DNA of 64,000 nucleotides from Latrodectus hesperus. Taxonomy: Eukaryota; Arthropoda; Arachnida; Araneae; Theridiidae. The notes under the pieces are model-generated. The model had not been told where the DNA came from and made no database searches. It saw only the letters and a program-made list of their open reading frames with translations. Numbering within the stretch: the stretch's first letter is position 1; each line of letters starts with the position of its first letter. The stretch covers positions 68,589,899 through 68,653,898 of the forward strand of contig CM075857.1 of the NCBI GenBank assembly GCA_037975125.1, in the 5' to 3' direction. The position numbers and the translations under genes are program-made. Positions 12,846 to 25,300 of this stretch are shown here, in pieces.

Positions 12846-13835
12846 ATGGCTGAAAAGACATTAAAAATAACAAACATTTCTGCTTTTGCAGGAGAAACTT
12901 CTGAAGCAGACCTTTCTGAAAAAGACAAGGGAACTCAGAGACAATCTAATGAAGGGGTAGCAATGAAACCTTCACAGGAGGTAGAAATGACCTCCAAACC
13001 ATCTTCTTTTGGTGAGAGTCAGGAAGCTATCTCTAGCATGACTGACTCTCTGACCAGAATCAAGCTTAAATAGAGAATATCTGGTGCCCAGAAAAAGAAA
13101 CTGGTGAAGGAGCGCAAAATCACTGAGGGGACTTGGGTTGAAAAACCCAAGGCAACCAAAGGCGAGAAGCGTCCTGCCAACCGGATGAACCAGGGCAAGG
13201 TCGGAAAGGCTGTCAAGAGAGAAGGACCTGAGGGATTTACTTACAGGGTGGCTCTCACGGTGATCAAGATGGCCGTGCTCTTAGAAGGTCATCCGAAAAA
13301 ACGGTTAACAGAGAAACAGGCCTATGACCTGGATCTCTTGTTAACCAGGAAAATAGGAAGGAATGAGGAGGGTTTTGCCCCAACCTTCCTATCCTGTAAA
13401 CTTGAAAACGGGGCTCTTATTATCAACTGTGCAGATCTGGAGAGCTCAAAGTGGCTGGAACAGAATGTCAGTGACATAAGCCCTAGGCAGGAGCAAAAAC
13501 TCTTGGTGGGTGAGGCAAGGAAACTTGTCAGAACCACCAAGATAATTGCAAAACTGCCAAAAATCTGTAATGAACTGGAACCTAAAGAGCTCCTGAGAAA
13601 AATCGAGGCTCAGAACGGTGGGGTCACTCCAATGGAGTGGAACGTTCTTAACACTAAGAACGACCCATCTGGGCGGACTATCGTTCTTAGTGTGCCTGAA
13701 TTAGATGCTGCCACACTTCCTGTAAGGGGATATAGGTTTCATATTGAACTTCACCAAGTGCAGACTAAAGTACTTGACAAACCTGCTCCTGCTGATGGGG
13801 GTGAAGGTAGTTCAAGCAAACCTCCACCACAGTAG
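12846..13835 (+). pseudogene. LINE ORF1 (DUF4780-like), interrupted by one TAG
   Basis: One frame of 329 codons from ATG 12846 (MAEKTLKITN) to TAG 13833-13835, broken by TAG at codon 76 (13071-13073); the frame is the same on both sides, so a single base change explains it. Residues 1-75 are polar, Ser/Glu/Lys-rich and probably disordered. After the stop, a basic stretch (SGAQKKKLVKERK) is followed by a folded domain containing FTYRVALTVIKMAVL, then GALIINCADLESSKWL, which I read as DUF4780, a domain found in ORF1 of arthropod LINEs. No CCHC zinc knuckles are seen, unlike many R1/Jockey ORF1 proteins. The expected role is binding element RNA in a ribonucleoprotein. Translating from the far side of the stop would give a protein lacking the N-terminus. 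Confidence 0.8.
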
Positions 13836-16800
13836 AAGTGGTACTACTAACCTCAGTAAGAAGTTTCTTGCTGGGGATATACACCTGGCCCTGATTCGGG
13901 AACCCTGGTTGGTTAGGGGGAGAATCAGTGGTTTCAAAGGAATTAAAGATAAGCTTATCTATTGTACTAATGGTAACGCTAGAACTTGTATACTCTTACA
14001 TAAAAACATTGAGGTTCTTCCCCTCTGTGAATTTATTCTTAGGGACCTGACAGCTGTGAAAGTCAGACTCAACATAGAGGGTAGGGACAGGGAAATTGTT
14101 TTTGGCTCTGGATACCTGCCCTATGAAGAGAAGGCTCCACCTGACCATTCTCTGCACAAGCTCATGAACTTTTGCAGAAATAACAACTTATAGGTAGTCT
14201 TAGGACTAGACTGTAATGCTCATCATGTTGTCTGGGAAAGTACGGACACAAATAAAAGAGGTGAGTACCTTTTGGAATTCATTCTAAACTATGGGTTAGA
14301 TATTCTAAATGAGGGCAACGAACCAACTTTTATTGCTTCCAATCGATCTGAAGTAATTGACATTACTATAGCGACAACGCTGATTAGTAAAAATGTCAAA
14401 TACTGGAAAGTAGATGACAGACCTTCTGGTTCAGATCATCAAAACATCCATTTTGAAATTCACTCTAATGTGTGTCTGGATCGCATATTCAGAGACCCAG
14501 TTAGGACGGACTGGAAGAAATTCCAAGAAGAACTCACTGGGTTGATTGAGCTCGGGAACAGACCTATTAGAGATAACTACGATCTAGAAGTTACAGCAGA
14601 TCTTCTGCAGAGAAGTATTCTAGATTCTTATCATAACAATTGCCCCATTCGCACTAGAAGAGCTAAGCTCCAATGCCCTTGGTGGAATGACTCTCTAGCT
14701 GCTGAAAGAGCAAATGTTAGAAAACTTTTTAACAAAGCTAAGAAAAATGGTGAATGGGAGAACTATAAAATTGCCCTCACTATTTATAACAAACTTGTTA
14801 GAAAAAGCAAAATTAACTCCTGGAGGAAGTTCTGTGACGAGATAGATTCTATTTCTGAAGGAGCTAGACTCCAGAAACTCCTTAAAATGGATGAACCTAT
14901 TTTGGTTGGTACCCTAAAAGACGAGGAGGGTAATTTTGCTGCTTCCGGAAAAGGGGTTATGGAAATTATGACCAGGACCCACTTCCCGGGAGCTAGAGAT
15001 ATTTATAGCAACGAAGGGAAACATTGCATTGGCTCTTTGCAAAGAGTCAAAAGCAATCAATGGACCATCGCTAAAAATATCATAAACTACAACATTGTTA
15101 AATGGGCAATTTTTGCCTTTAAACCTCTAAAATGCCCTGGGCCTGATGGAGTTATGCCCATCATGATCCAGAAGGCAGAGAAGGTTGTCATACCAATGCT
15201 AACTAGAATGTATAGAACTAGTTTGGCCCTGGGATATATACCAAAGACATGGCAAAAGACTAGGATTGTTTTCATTCCAAAACCTGGCAAGGACACTTAT
15301 GACCAGGCCAAGTCATACAGACCAATCAGTCTTTCTTCATTCTTTCTTAAAATTATGGAGAAAATCATTGATCGGCATATTAGAGATTACTTGGGTAGAA
15401 ATAGTCCCTTGCATGCTCTTCAATTTGCCTATCAACCCGGCAAATCTACAGAGACTGCTCTACATCAGCTAGTTTCCAAGATTGAAGCCATTCTGGATCA
15501 AAAGGATATTGCCTTGGCAACTTTCCTCGACATCCAGGGTGCTTTTGATAATACTTCCCATCCATCCATCCTCAATGCACTTAGAGGGGCAGGGATTAAT
15601 CAGACCCTGTGTACTTGGATTGAGGCCTTAATGTCGGATAGATATATACAAATGAACATCTTCGGTGAATCATTTGAAAAAAAGACTACTAGAGGTTGTC
15701 CTCAAGGAGGTGTTCTGTCACCATTACTTTGGAACCTAGTTGTAAATAGCCTTATAAAACATCTAAATGATAAGGGCTATTATACGCAAGGATATGCTGA
15801 TGACATTGTCATCCTTATCCTTGGTAAAGATTTTGACATAACTTGTCATCTCATGTAGGATGCTCTAAATTATGTAGGTCAATGGTGCATGGATAGGGAC
15901 CTGATGGTTAATCCTCAGAAAACCTACCTTGTACCTTTTACACGCAAAAAGAAACGGAAAGGGTTTTTCATACCAAGACTTTTTGATGTTGAAATCAATG
16001 TGGCTTCAGAGGTGAAGTATCTGGGCATCTATTTAGACCAGAAACTCACCTGGAATAAGCACATTGATGATAGGATCAACCGAGCAAAGAAAAGCATTAT
16101 GATTTGCAGGCGAATGCTTGGTAAAAACTGGGGTTTACATCCAAAACTGATGTTATGGATGTACACAGCTTTTGTCAGGCCCATTTTCACATATGCCTGT
16201 GTGATCTGGTGGCGTAAGGTGGAACAGAAGACTGTGATTGACAGACTGGGGGGTCTACAAAGACTAGCCTGTCTCTGCATCACAGGAGCAACTACCACCA
16301 CGCCAACCAGAGCATTGGAGGTTGTGTTGGATCTGACTCCCTTGGACATCTTCATCTGCAGCATTGCAAGAGTGAATGCATACAGAATGAAGCTGCAAAA
16401 CCTCTGGTATGACCAGCCTGTTGCCAAAGGGCACAAGGGCATCACCAGGAAAATTCAAGACCCTACTTTCATGATGCCATCTGACATTATGGAAAAAACA
16501 TACATGTTTGATAGGACATTTGACATAGTTTTTCCAACTAGAGACGAATGGGATAACAACATGTTTGAAACTAAAACAGGAGATCTAATCTGGTACACAG
16601 ATGGATCACTGAAGAACAGCCTCTCAGGACTGGGAGTTTGTGGCGTGTCACCAAGAATCAGCTTGTCTGTAAGCCTTGGGCGATACGCTTCGGTCTTCCA
16701 GGCAGAAGTTTTGGCCATTATCCACTGTCTGCGACTGAATATGAAGAAGGGCTATTACGGTAAGCGGATTCTCATTTTCAGTGACAGTCAAGCAGCTTTA

Positions 16801-17424
16801 AAATCGCTTAATTCCTTCGAAATCAAATCTAAAATGATTCTGGAGTGTAGAAACCTTCTTACAGAACTGGCAACTAGAAACAGGGTGATCCTTGTATGGG
16901 TGCCAGGGCACAAAGGTATCGAAGGTAATGGAAAGGCTGATGAGCTTGCTAAACAAGGATCGTCTTTTGTTCCCATTGGTCCAGAACCTTTTTGTGGGAT
17001 CAATTTGAAGACCGCAAAAATCAATGTTCTTAGATGGGAAAAACGGAAGATGTATGAAGCTTGGCTCAAATCTCCTGGTCAAACCCACGCTAAAAGTATG
17101 ATCTGTAGATCATCAGCGAGGATTTCCTATGAAATTCTAAGATGCTCTATTCAGAAGATACGTTTAATCGTAGGCTTCATAACTGGGCACTACTATTTCA
17201 GAAAACATCTCCATAAAATGGGACTGTTTCAGCAAGACCCTATCTGCAGGAAATGTCATATGCAAGAGGAAACGGCCAAGCATATCATTTATGAATGCGA
17301 GGCTCTTGCCCTCCCTAGATTAACCTCTTTAGGCATCATCCATACTAGAGAGTTACACCTAGATTCCATAAAAGGGTTATCAGACTTTATTAATAAAGTG
17401 GGTGATCCGAGCAACTGGAACTAA
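13795..17424 (+). pseudogene. LINE ORF2: endonuclease, reverse transcriptase, RNase H, CCHC; two TAG breaks
   Basis: A frame of 1209 codons from ATG 13795 (MGVKVVQANLHHSRSG) to TAA 17422-17424, with TAG at codon 133 (14191-14193) and codon 688 (15856-15858), both in frame. Domains: APE-type endonuclease about 1-220 (N8, E36 in REPW, D139 and H143-H144 in LDCNAHH, D214/H215 in SDH); RT about 300-760 (motif A FLDIQGAFD with D579, motif B GCPQGGVLSPLLW, catalytic YADD 667-670, later KYLGIYLDQKLTW); RNase H about 930-1060 (D936 in YTDGS, E971, D997 in SDSQAAL, D1049 in ADELAKQGS); C-terminal C-x2-C-x8-H-x4-C (1151-1168). All catalytic residues are present. The endonuclease motif reads REPW where QEPW is commoner. 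As it stands, no full enzyme can be made without readthrough. It makes and inserts element cDNA at a nicked target. Confidence 0.9.
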
Positions 17425-17510
17425 GAAACATTGGGTTTGGAGTTAATGGTACAAAATGCTGATAAAAGCAGAGGTGCTCAATGACATACAAATCCAACTC
17501 GAAGAAGAAG
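17425..17510 (+). other. 3' UTR and GAA tail of the LINE
   Basis: 86 nt after the ORF2 stop, ending in a short GAA repeat. No AATAAA and no poly(A) tail before the duplication, as expected for I/R1-group elements whose 3' end is recognised by their own RT. Confidence 0.7.
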
Positions 17511-17523
17511 AAATTATTTAATA
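17511..17523. repeat. target-site duplication, right copy (LINE)
   Basis: AAATTATTTAATA, following the GAA tail of the retrotransposon; identical to the left copy at 12531-12543. Confidence 0.9.
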
Positions 17524-18078
17524 AAAATAGTTGTAATGGTTTAAATTTGAAATAGCTTACAAAAGTATAATTTTTGAAAATATTCGAAACATAGTCAGAA
17601 ATATTCAAATTATAAATTATAAGGTAATATTTAATTTGAATACATAAGTGTATACAAAAGATTAAATTATATATAGGAAAGCAACCACAACGAAAGAATT
17701 ATACAATTTTACTATACAAACGATGAATGTACGAATAAATATATTTTCACTCTATTGTAAGCTAATACATGTAGATAATCTATTCAATAATATTATCATT
17801 TATTTTATATTAGATTATTTTTTATTCTATATTTCTAGTCAGTTTATTTAATTATTTTTTGACTAGTTTGAAAACCATAAAAGTTTTACGCAAAGTTAGT
17901 TGTAAATTTAATATAAAATTATTTAAGATTCGAATCTTAAATACAGTCTTCTTGTAAATAAAAAAGCTAAAACTATATTTATTAACATATTATTCAAATT
18001 ATACAATCCTTTAAAAAAATTACTATCATTAAAATAATACCAAACAGCATGTGAACTTGCAATTTTCAAACGTGTGTA

Positions 18079-18092
18079 TGTACATATATATA

Positions 18093-18157
<65 letters not shown>

Positions 18158-18179
18158 CATATATATACATATATATATT
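18079..18179. repeat. compound (AT)n / ACAT microsatellite
   Basis: A pure AT run at 18098-18153, flanked by TGTACATATATA blocks on the left and ATACATATATA blocks on the right. Confidence 0.95.
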
Positions 18180-18554
18180 TATAATCAAGTTTTTTCTATT
18201 TTATTAAGTTTAATCTTGATCATGCTTGATAACTAAATGCTCTTAGATACAGTAGATAATGCAAATGTTTTAACCAAATTGTAAATGATAGTGAATTTTG
18301 ATTTAGATAAAGGGAGATATCTATTTCATTAGTTTATTTTTCTAAAAACTATTTCGCAAATTCTCAAATCGAAACATAAAAGCCCGTTAATTTTTATTTT
18401 CTACCGAAATTATTCACACAGAAACCTTTCACTCTACTAACCATAGACGAAAATTTGCTTAACTTTGAAAGATATGTCACTATAACATTTGAGCAAATAT
18501 TTGATATTAATGATTTTTGATTTATTTTGTCTCCCTACTCTTTGTAATATTTAG

Positions 18555-18800
18555 TTAAGTAGAGGTATTGTATTAGCGAAACAGTTAAAGCTCTGGCTTT
18601 TAATTCAACGACTCGAGTTTGATACCCACAATTAATACATATGATTGTCAAGACCCAAAAGCTTTTTGAGACTACAGATATCGTTTAAATTTTCTTCATT
18701 AACCCTTAGTGTAATGAAATTGACCTTCTCCTTTCGGTCAATGGGGTAGGAAATGTCATCTTCTCACGCCGCCATAATAGCAATTTTTTGAAACGGTGAC
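18555..18800 (+). mobile_element. decayed tRNA-derived repeat (SINE relic)
   Basis: A GC-shifted patch with a tRNA-like order: A-box-like TAGCGAAACAGTTAAAGC, an anticodon-loop-like CTTTTAATTC (Lys-UUU-like), then B-box-like GAGTTTGATACCC, followed by a tRNA-unrelated body with a small stem (ATTGACC 18719-18725 / GGTCAAT 18736-18742). No clear duplication or tail, so the ends are approximate. Different from the two good SINE copies. Confidence 0.4.
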
Positions 18801-21800
18801 GCCGAACTCAAAAGGTAAACATCAACGTAAGGCTATTTGAAAGATTATCCTTCTGAGATAAAATTAACAACATTAACTATAACTAGGATCAAAAATTACT
18901 TTCAGTTAAATGATATAAATTGCAATTCAAAAGGAGACATATATAATTTCCCTTAGAATGAAAAAACTTCGCTCGGAAGATAAGCATTTAATGCATTGTT
19001 GTATGGACTATACAAAGTATAGCTTGGCCCATCAAAGAAAACAATCGTTTTAGTCAAGACCTATAGATGCGTTAAAATGTAAGAATAACTACAAAATTGG
19101 TGTGTAACTCAAAAAGTCAAATTTCAAAACTAAAATTCAGTTTTGAAATATTGCGACCTAAAAATTTCAAACTTTTGATAATTATTGAACTTAAATTTAT
19201 AATTTTTAATATGCATTTTTATGGATATGAGAGTGTGTTTCTCCATTTTTAGGAGTAATTTGAAACAGTAATTTTCGTAATAATTAAAATTATATAAAAA
19301 ATTTAAATACAAATTTTATACATTAAAATTATATTCCTTTTTCATCCAAAAAATATGTTAAGATTTAAATTATTTAATTTACGGAGGAATTTTTCTTAAT
19401 TACTAATGTAATGAAGGGAGTTATTAATTAGACTAGCGTGAGAAAATGAAAATTGTTACCAAATTCATATAATTAACATTTGGAATATTTTATTTCAATT
19501 TTTCAACAGTTGCGATGTCCCTTTACATAAATAAAATTCAAAATTTTAATTTTTTGAATCATTTAATTTGCTTTCAATTAGACAATTCATTTACGCATAA
19601 TTGTTAACATGTTTTTTAATATTCTAATCAATTTCGCTTATTATTTTTATGCTATTTCTTTACATTTAAATTACATACAAGAAATTTGGACATATTGTTG
19701 GAATTTGCAATCATTAAAAAACTAATTTTGTACAATACTAAATTATAAAATGTATTTAATATATGCTAATGTTGCAATCAAATATAAAGCCAACATTGGA
19801 TATTTTAAAACACAGTTCTACTTAAAAACATAAATTTTGCAGAAACTATGCAATTAAAAAGTAAAATATTCTATTTTTGCAATTGTTTTATCAAACTTAA
19901 TAAAAAAAGTATCTTGTGGTTGCTAGCTGAATGCAAACGTTAGAGAAATGATTACATTGTCTAATTTAAAAAAATATGTCTCTGCAACTACTTATCATTT
20001 GCTAACACATTGTTAGCACATTGTAAATTATTTATCAAAGCAAAAAATTCTGCATTATAATTTTTATTTTTTTGTTTTGATTATTAATTTACAATGTGCT
20101 ATCATAAAACTCAAAAATTTGTCTACATATTTTTTGTCTAGTGTAATAAATAATTCCTACTATTAGAATCAAAATAATATCCAATAAAAATGGAATAAAA
20201 TATGCGAAAGAACTAACTGCAATTGAAAATCATATTGAAGATGTGTCCTTGTAAGCATATGAACATGCTTTGAATTTAATTAAAAAACATTTTGACACTG
20301 ACCCTCAGTGATAATATCGGATTAATAGTATCGGTTTTTAAAATCTGTGACTTGTTTTTGGAAGCGCAATTGATTCAAGGAAAACAAACAAAATGACACA
20401 TTACTTGTGTTATTTACATCAGTGTAACAGGTTATGGTTTATATAGCGATTACATTTGAATGATATTATGTATTTTTAAATAATACTTTAAAACTAATAA
20501 ACATACTAAACGTTAATCTACTTTAAATGTTCAATGTGTTTTATTCTGAATTATTTTATCCTCTTTAATAAACGATAAAAAATCATTGACAGTTTCTCAA
20601 TTTAGCATTTAAGTGAATTGGAAAATTTGCTAATTTTATTATTTTAAATTCATTTGAAGTGTGAAATATAAAATGGAAATAATTTTTATAAGCAATACTT
20701 TTGATTCGTTGTACTATTATCAGTGGATTAAAAACTATTATAAAAAACAAATTTTAAAATTACTCATAGGTAATCAGAGTAATGAATTATAATGAATTTA
20801 AGATTTAATTTCATTATATCATCAATAAGGTCTTAATTATATAAATTTCATTTCCTTATAAGCAAATTATTAAAATTATTTTCAAAAAGAGGGTAAATTA
20901 TAATGCTTCGTGTAAATAAAACTGAGCCTGTTCTAATAATGGAACCATGGCAGCGAGCCATGATTATGAACACATATATAATTTAAAATATTTCTTTCAC
21001 TAGAATCAAACACTTTTACAAGATATCTTTTCATCCTTAACTTTTCGAAGTCAAAGTAATTAAAGCGGAAGTCGTTAGAACACTGCTACGGAAAACGCTG
21101 CTCTTTAATGAAATGATGCTATAAAGGTAGAATTACAGGTGGTATTTGACTCCATTGTGGGCGTGGGCTCTGAGAATATCACCCAAAAAAGAGCACACCC
21201 AGTAATAAACAGATTATACTAGGCCATCTCTTTGTTTGCAGGATAGATAACGAGAGCTCCCGTTGGTCGTTTTATAATCTTCAGCAGTTACTGAATATGT
21301 ATATGCTTGAAAGAGACAAAGGCATTATCATTGTAATGTCTAACTAACGATACACTTTGTAATATAAAGTTAACAAATTACGGATTCCTTTGATTATTGT
21401 GTTTTAATTTAAAATTTCTTGGTATGATTATGAACTTAATACATAAATTAAAAAAAAAATTAACTAAATCGTTGCAAGATTCAATGATGAAAACCTTTAA
21501 CAATGCTTAGATTACTCATTTCCTTGTAATCATGGTTACTTTTTAATGAAATTAGTTCAACTAAAATCGGGAATCTTTAAATTGAATGATTTGAAAAGCT
21601 TCCATCTTTAAAATAATGATACATAGGAACTATCTTGTAAAAATCTCAAGGTATGAGATAAATTTGAAATAATTATGTTTATGATAAACTTATTATAAAT
21701 AATAGAAAGAAGTCTGCATCTAAATTTAATTTCATGTCAACACAATAAATTCTAGGTTACCTTCTGAGAAAACTTATAAATCAAGAGATAATATATTGTA

Positions 21801-22137
21801 AAAATATAAGACAATTTCCAAATTTTCTTATATTTTTCGGATATATTTATGCATACAGATTCAGTGTGAAAGTTAAAAATCATGTTTAAAGGGGCTCATA
21901 GCTTTACAGTATAAAATACCTATAATGTTTCATGGAAGAATTTAATGTTAATATGAAAAATTATTCAAAAGAAATTAATATTTTTCGGATGTATTTTAGC
22001 ATATTGTCAATTAAATTTGACAGCATGTAATTTCCTCACAACTAAATCTACTATTTTATAATAAATTCTTTATACACTTTTAAAAAAATGTTTTTATTTT
22101 AGCTAATCAATGATAAGATTTTTGAAGATTATCGAAG

Positions 22138-22138
<1 letters not shown>

Positions 22139-22197
<59 letters not shown>
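22139..22197. repeat. (TA)n microsatellite, 59 bp
   Basis: Uninterrupted TA dinucleotides. Confidence 0.97.
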
Positions 22198-22200
<3 letters not shown>

Positions 22201-22301
22201 TGTAATAATATATTCTACTATAAAGGAAAAAATATTTACTCATTTTTAAAACTTATTAAAATTTGCCTCAACAATTTAAGAAATATAAGGTGGCTCTCCG
22301 A

Positions 22302-22319
22302 TTGAGAGAGAGAGAGAGT
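22302..22319. repeat. short (GA)n run
   Basis: GATTGAGAGAGAGAGAGAG; a small purine dinucleotide tract. Confidence 0.8.
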
Positions 22320-25300
22320 TTTGCAGTAAATATGAAACCCAACTTTTTAGGAATATTCGTATTAAAAAAATCAGAAGTAAAAGAAATTAATTCAAGTTAT
22401 TAATACTTTGTTATTCAATACTCTGATTCAATGCAGCTTAGTTAATTAGATATTCTTTTTATTTATTAAAGAAAAATTTAGAAATATATTTAAAAATTGA
22501 ATAATTAAATAAAGGAATTCCATGAAAAATTTAACTAGATTGAAAAATAAAATTATTACTGAAGTTTAACTTGAGTAATAAAAGAAAAAACTTTACTTAT
22601 TTGTACGAAAAAAAAAGAATGAAAACTTTTTTTGAGTAGTAATACTTTTTACGCAAAATAATAAGACCTTTTTTATGTAACTAACATTCGAAACGCATTT
22701 CAATGATTTGGTGAACTTCCAAATTTCAGTTACTTAAAAGTATTTAATTATTTCTTACGTAATAAAATGTTTTTCTACTGAAGGATATTAGTCATTTTTT
22801 CAAAATTAAAAAAAACTTGTTTTGAAAGAAGAGATTTCATAAAAAAATGTAATCAGCGAAAAATAATAAAAAATTCATAAAATTTTATTATTTGCTCTAT
22901 TCTTTTTATTTATAATTTTGCTTATTAATAATTTTTCAAAGGAGTTCAATAATGAATAAAAGAATATAATAATATTTGTTCTTTAAAACTGTTAAAATTA
23001 TTTAAAAAAAACTAAAAAGTTAAAATTTTAAATATTAACGAAATATTTTGCGTGTTAAAGTTATATCATATTATAATAACACATATAGAAATCTTGAAAA
23101 GGAATTAAATCTTATAAGTCTTTTGTTTTAACCTGAATTATCTAATGAAACAGAAACTACTTAGAACTACTTAGAAAATATATGTAGCTTTCCAAAAATA
23201 TTTTATGATTTTATTTGAATATTTCTATAGATTATTGCAATAAGCGTAAATGTTGTGTCACATCATGCTGTATTATGCTATCAATTTTGAATATTTATTA
23301 TTTTAAACTGAAAGAAACATCAAAAATTTTTTTAAAAATATTTTATAGAATATCATGATTTTATAATTAAAAAACCTGGATTGTAGAAATTAGATGTATT
23401 TAAGCGGTATCAAATGTTAAAGTAATACGTGAAGTATTTCAAAATTTAAAAAGTGTTTCATCAAATTACCAAACAATTTGCGTGTCTGTATGATGGCAGC
23501 GAATTGTTTTTGTATCTTTCAGAAAAAATAGTAAGAAAGCAATAAAATAAGCATAAAGGTTCAGTACTAAGTGTTTCAAGTACGTCACGATTTTTTCTGT
23601 GCTGAAATTAAAATAAGTATAATTTACAAGGTATTTTGAAGTTGCCAACTCACATATTCTAAATACTTATTGAAACAAATAGTGTTTTGAAACATAAAAT
23701 TTGTAAATATCAAAATAAACCACATATTTGTTGGAAATTTCATAGAATTTCAATTTTTCTTCACTTTGTAATAACTTATGAAATATTTTTTTTTATTAAA
23801 ATAAATATGAGATGGATAATTGTCCGAGATTTGTATTTAGGACTTCTCAAACTGAATATTCATTTGTTTACTTTAAGCTATACAAATAAAAACATTTAAT
23901 TTATATATGCTGGAATAATTTTAAATATTTTTATCATAATAAACGGAGGATACAGGTACCGTATAATCCATGATTCTAAATTCTGAATCATTTTGGTGAT
24001 GAAAAAATGTTGCCAAGATGACGTATCGTGACGTGCGCGATGACATTAATACTAGGGTTACCAAAATAGAATTTTCTGCATAATTTTTATAGGTTTCCAC
24101 ATGTATAACGTAATAAATATGAGGTTGCCATATACACAAGAAAATCCGCCAATCTCAGACTTTGGCATATGGATTATACTGCACCTGTGGCAAACGGTGA
24201 GGTTTAAATATCTCATATATTTCGAAATTTGATATAAAACATAAACAAACAGATTCTCTGAAAGGTGATTACAAAATTATTTGGATATTCATCGTTTCCA
24301 ACTTTACTTAAATACTCAATACTGATGTCTTGAAATATTTATTAGTAAATCATCTCAAATAGAAAAACACTCCCGCAAATAAATATATTAATGAGTATAG
24401 TTAATGTGTAAGTTTTATCATTCATAAATGTAAAGGATATTACTATATTCATTCTTTGTTTTACATATCTATTGTAATATGCGAGAAAAGAAACGTATAA
24501 AAGTTTTGAATTTTTAATAAAAGAGAAACTTAGCAAATTGAAATGTGTGAACCTGTCGTATTTTGCAAGTCTTTGCTTAAAATGTTATCTCATGAAACTT
24601 TAATTCAAATACTCCTTCCTGCAATCTAGCAAGAGGGAAATGATTCCGTTAAGTGCTCAACAACATCCATTAAGTGAAACCAATCACAATACGAGTAGGA
24701 AATGAAAAGAGCCACTAATTTAAGAAAACCTATGCACATCACGTTCTGGAAGCAGCTGCAATTTGTTGAAAGGAATTTCCCTCCAAATGAAAAAAAATAT
24801 TATTGGATTTGATAACAGGTAACGTACAGTATCTTGCAAGAGGAGATTTTGAATTATGAATTATTATTTTCATAATAATTGTTAAGTGATTATAATTTAA
24901 ACTAAAATACTTAAGAAAATAAAAAAAAACAAAAGAATTTATTGCATTTACAAAAAAAATTTTAATGACAATTATGAAAAAGGTAATATAAATGCAACAA
25001 TACTGTAATAAAAATACACACATTTGATATTCATATAAAATTAAATACCTTGTGACAGATTATCAATCAATGTTTAGAACCAATCACTTTCCAAAGCCTT
25101 ACTATCAGCTTATCTCAAAAAGCATATTTATTTTTATTAATTGCATACTTCATTGTCATAATGTCCTGCTGTATGGAGAAAGTCACCTTTAACATTTTTA
25201 AAATTTTTAAGATTTATAAGAGTAAAAAAGTACTGATAACTATATAATAGTTTTAACTACTAAGCTTTTAATGATAAAAGTAAAAGTAAATAAATTTTAT

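Larger units (their letters stand above)
12544..17510 (+). mobile_element. full-length non-LTR retrotransposon (LINE) with APE endonuclease, RT and RNase H
   Basis: A 4967-bp element in which the composition jumps from AT-rich to balanced. It lies between identical 13-bp copies of AAATTATTTAATA (12531-12543 and 17511-17523), so it is an unrearranged, 5'-complete insertion. Order: 5' UTR about 300 nt, ORF1 (12846-13835), ORF2 (13795-17424) overlapping ORF1 by 41 nt in another frame, an 86-nt 3' UTR, and a short GAA-repeat tail (GAAGAAGAAG, 17501-17510) typical of I/R1-group elements, which lack poly(A). Domain content (endonuclease, RT, RNase H, terminal CCHC) places it in the I/R1/LOA superclade. 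Damage visible: one TAG in ORF1 and two in ORF2; no frameshift is seen over 4.5 kb. Its boundaries could shift by 1-2 nt because the tail's final AA also matches the duplication. Confidence 0.93.

Noticed and set aside
14191..15858. Alternative genetic code or programmed UAG recoding as the explanation of the LINE stops
   Set aside because: No recoding signal such as a CARYYA context follows the TAGs, and ORF1 itself appears to end at TAG (13833-13835); simple mutation is the plainer reading, though copy comparison could reopen it.
13019..17088. Minus-strand open frames inside the LINE
   Set aside because: Antisense shadows of ORF1 and ORF2, which carry all recognisable motifs on the plus strand.
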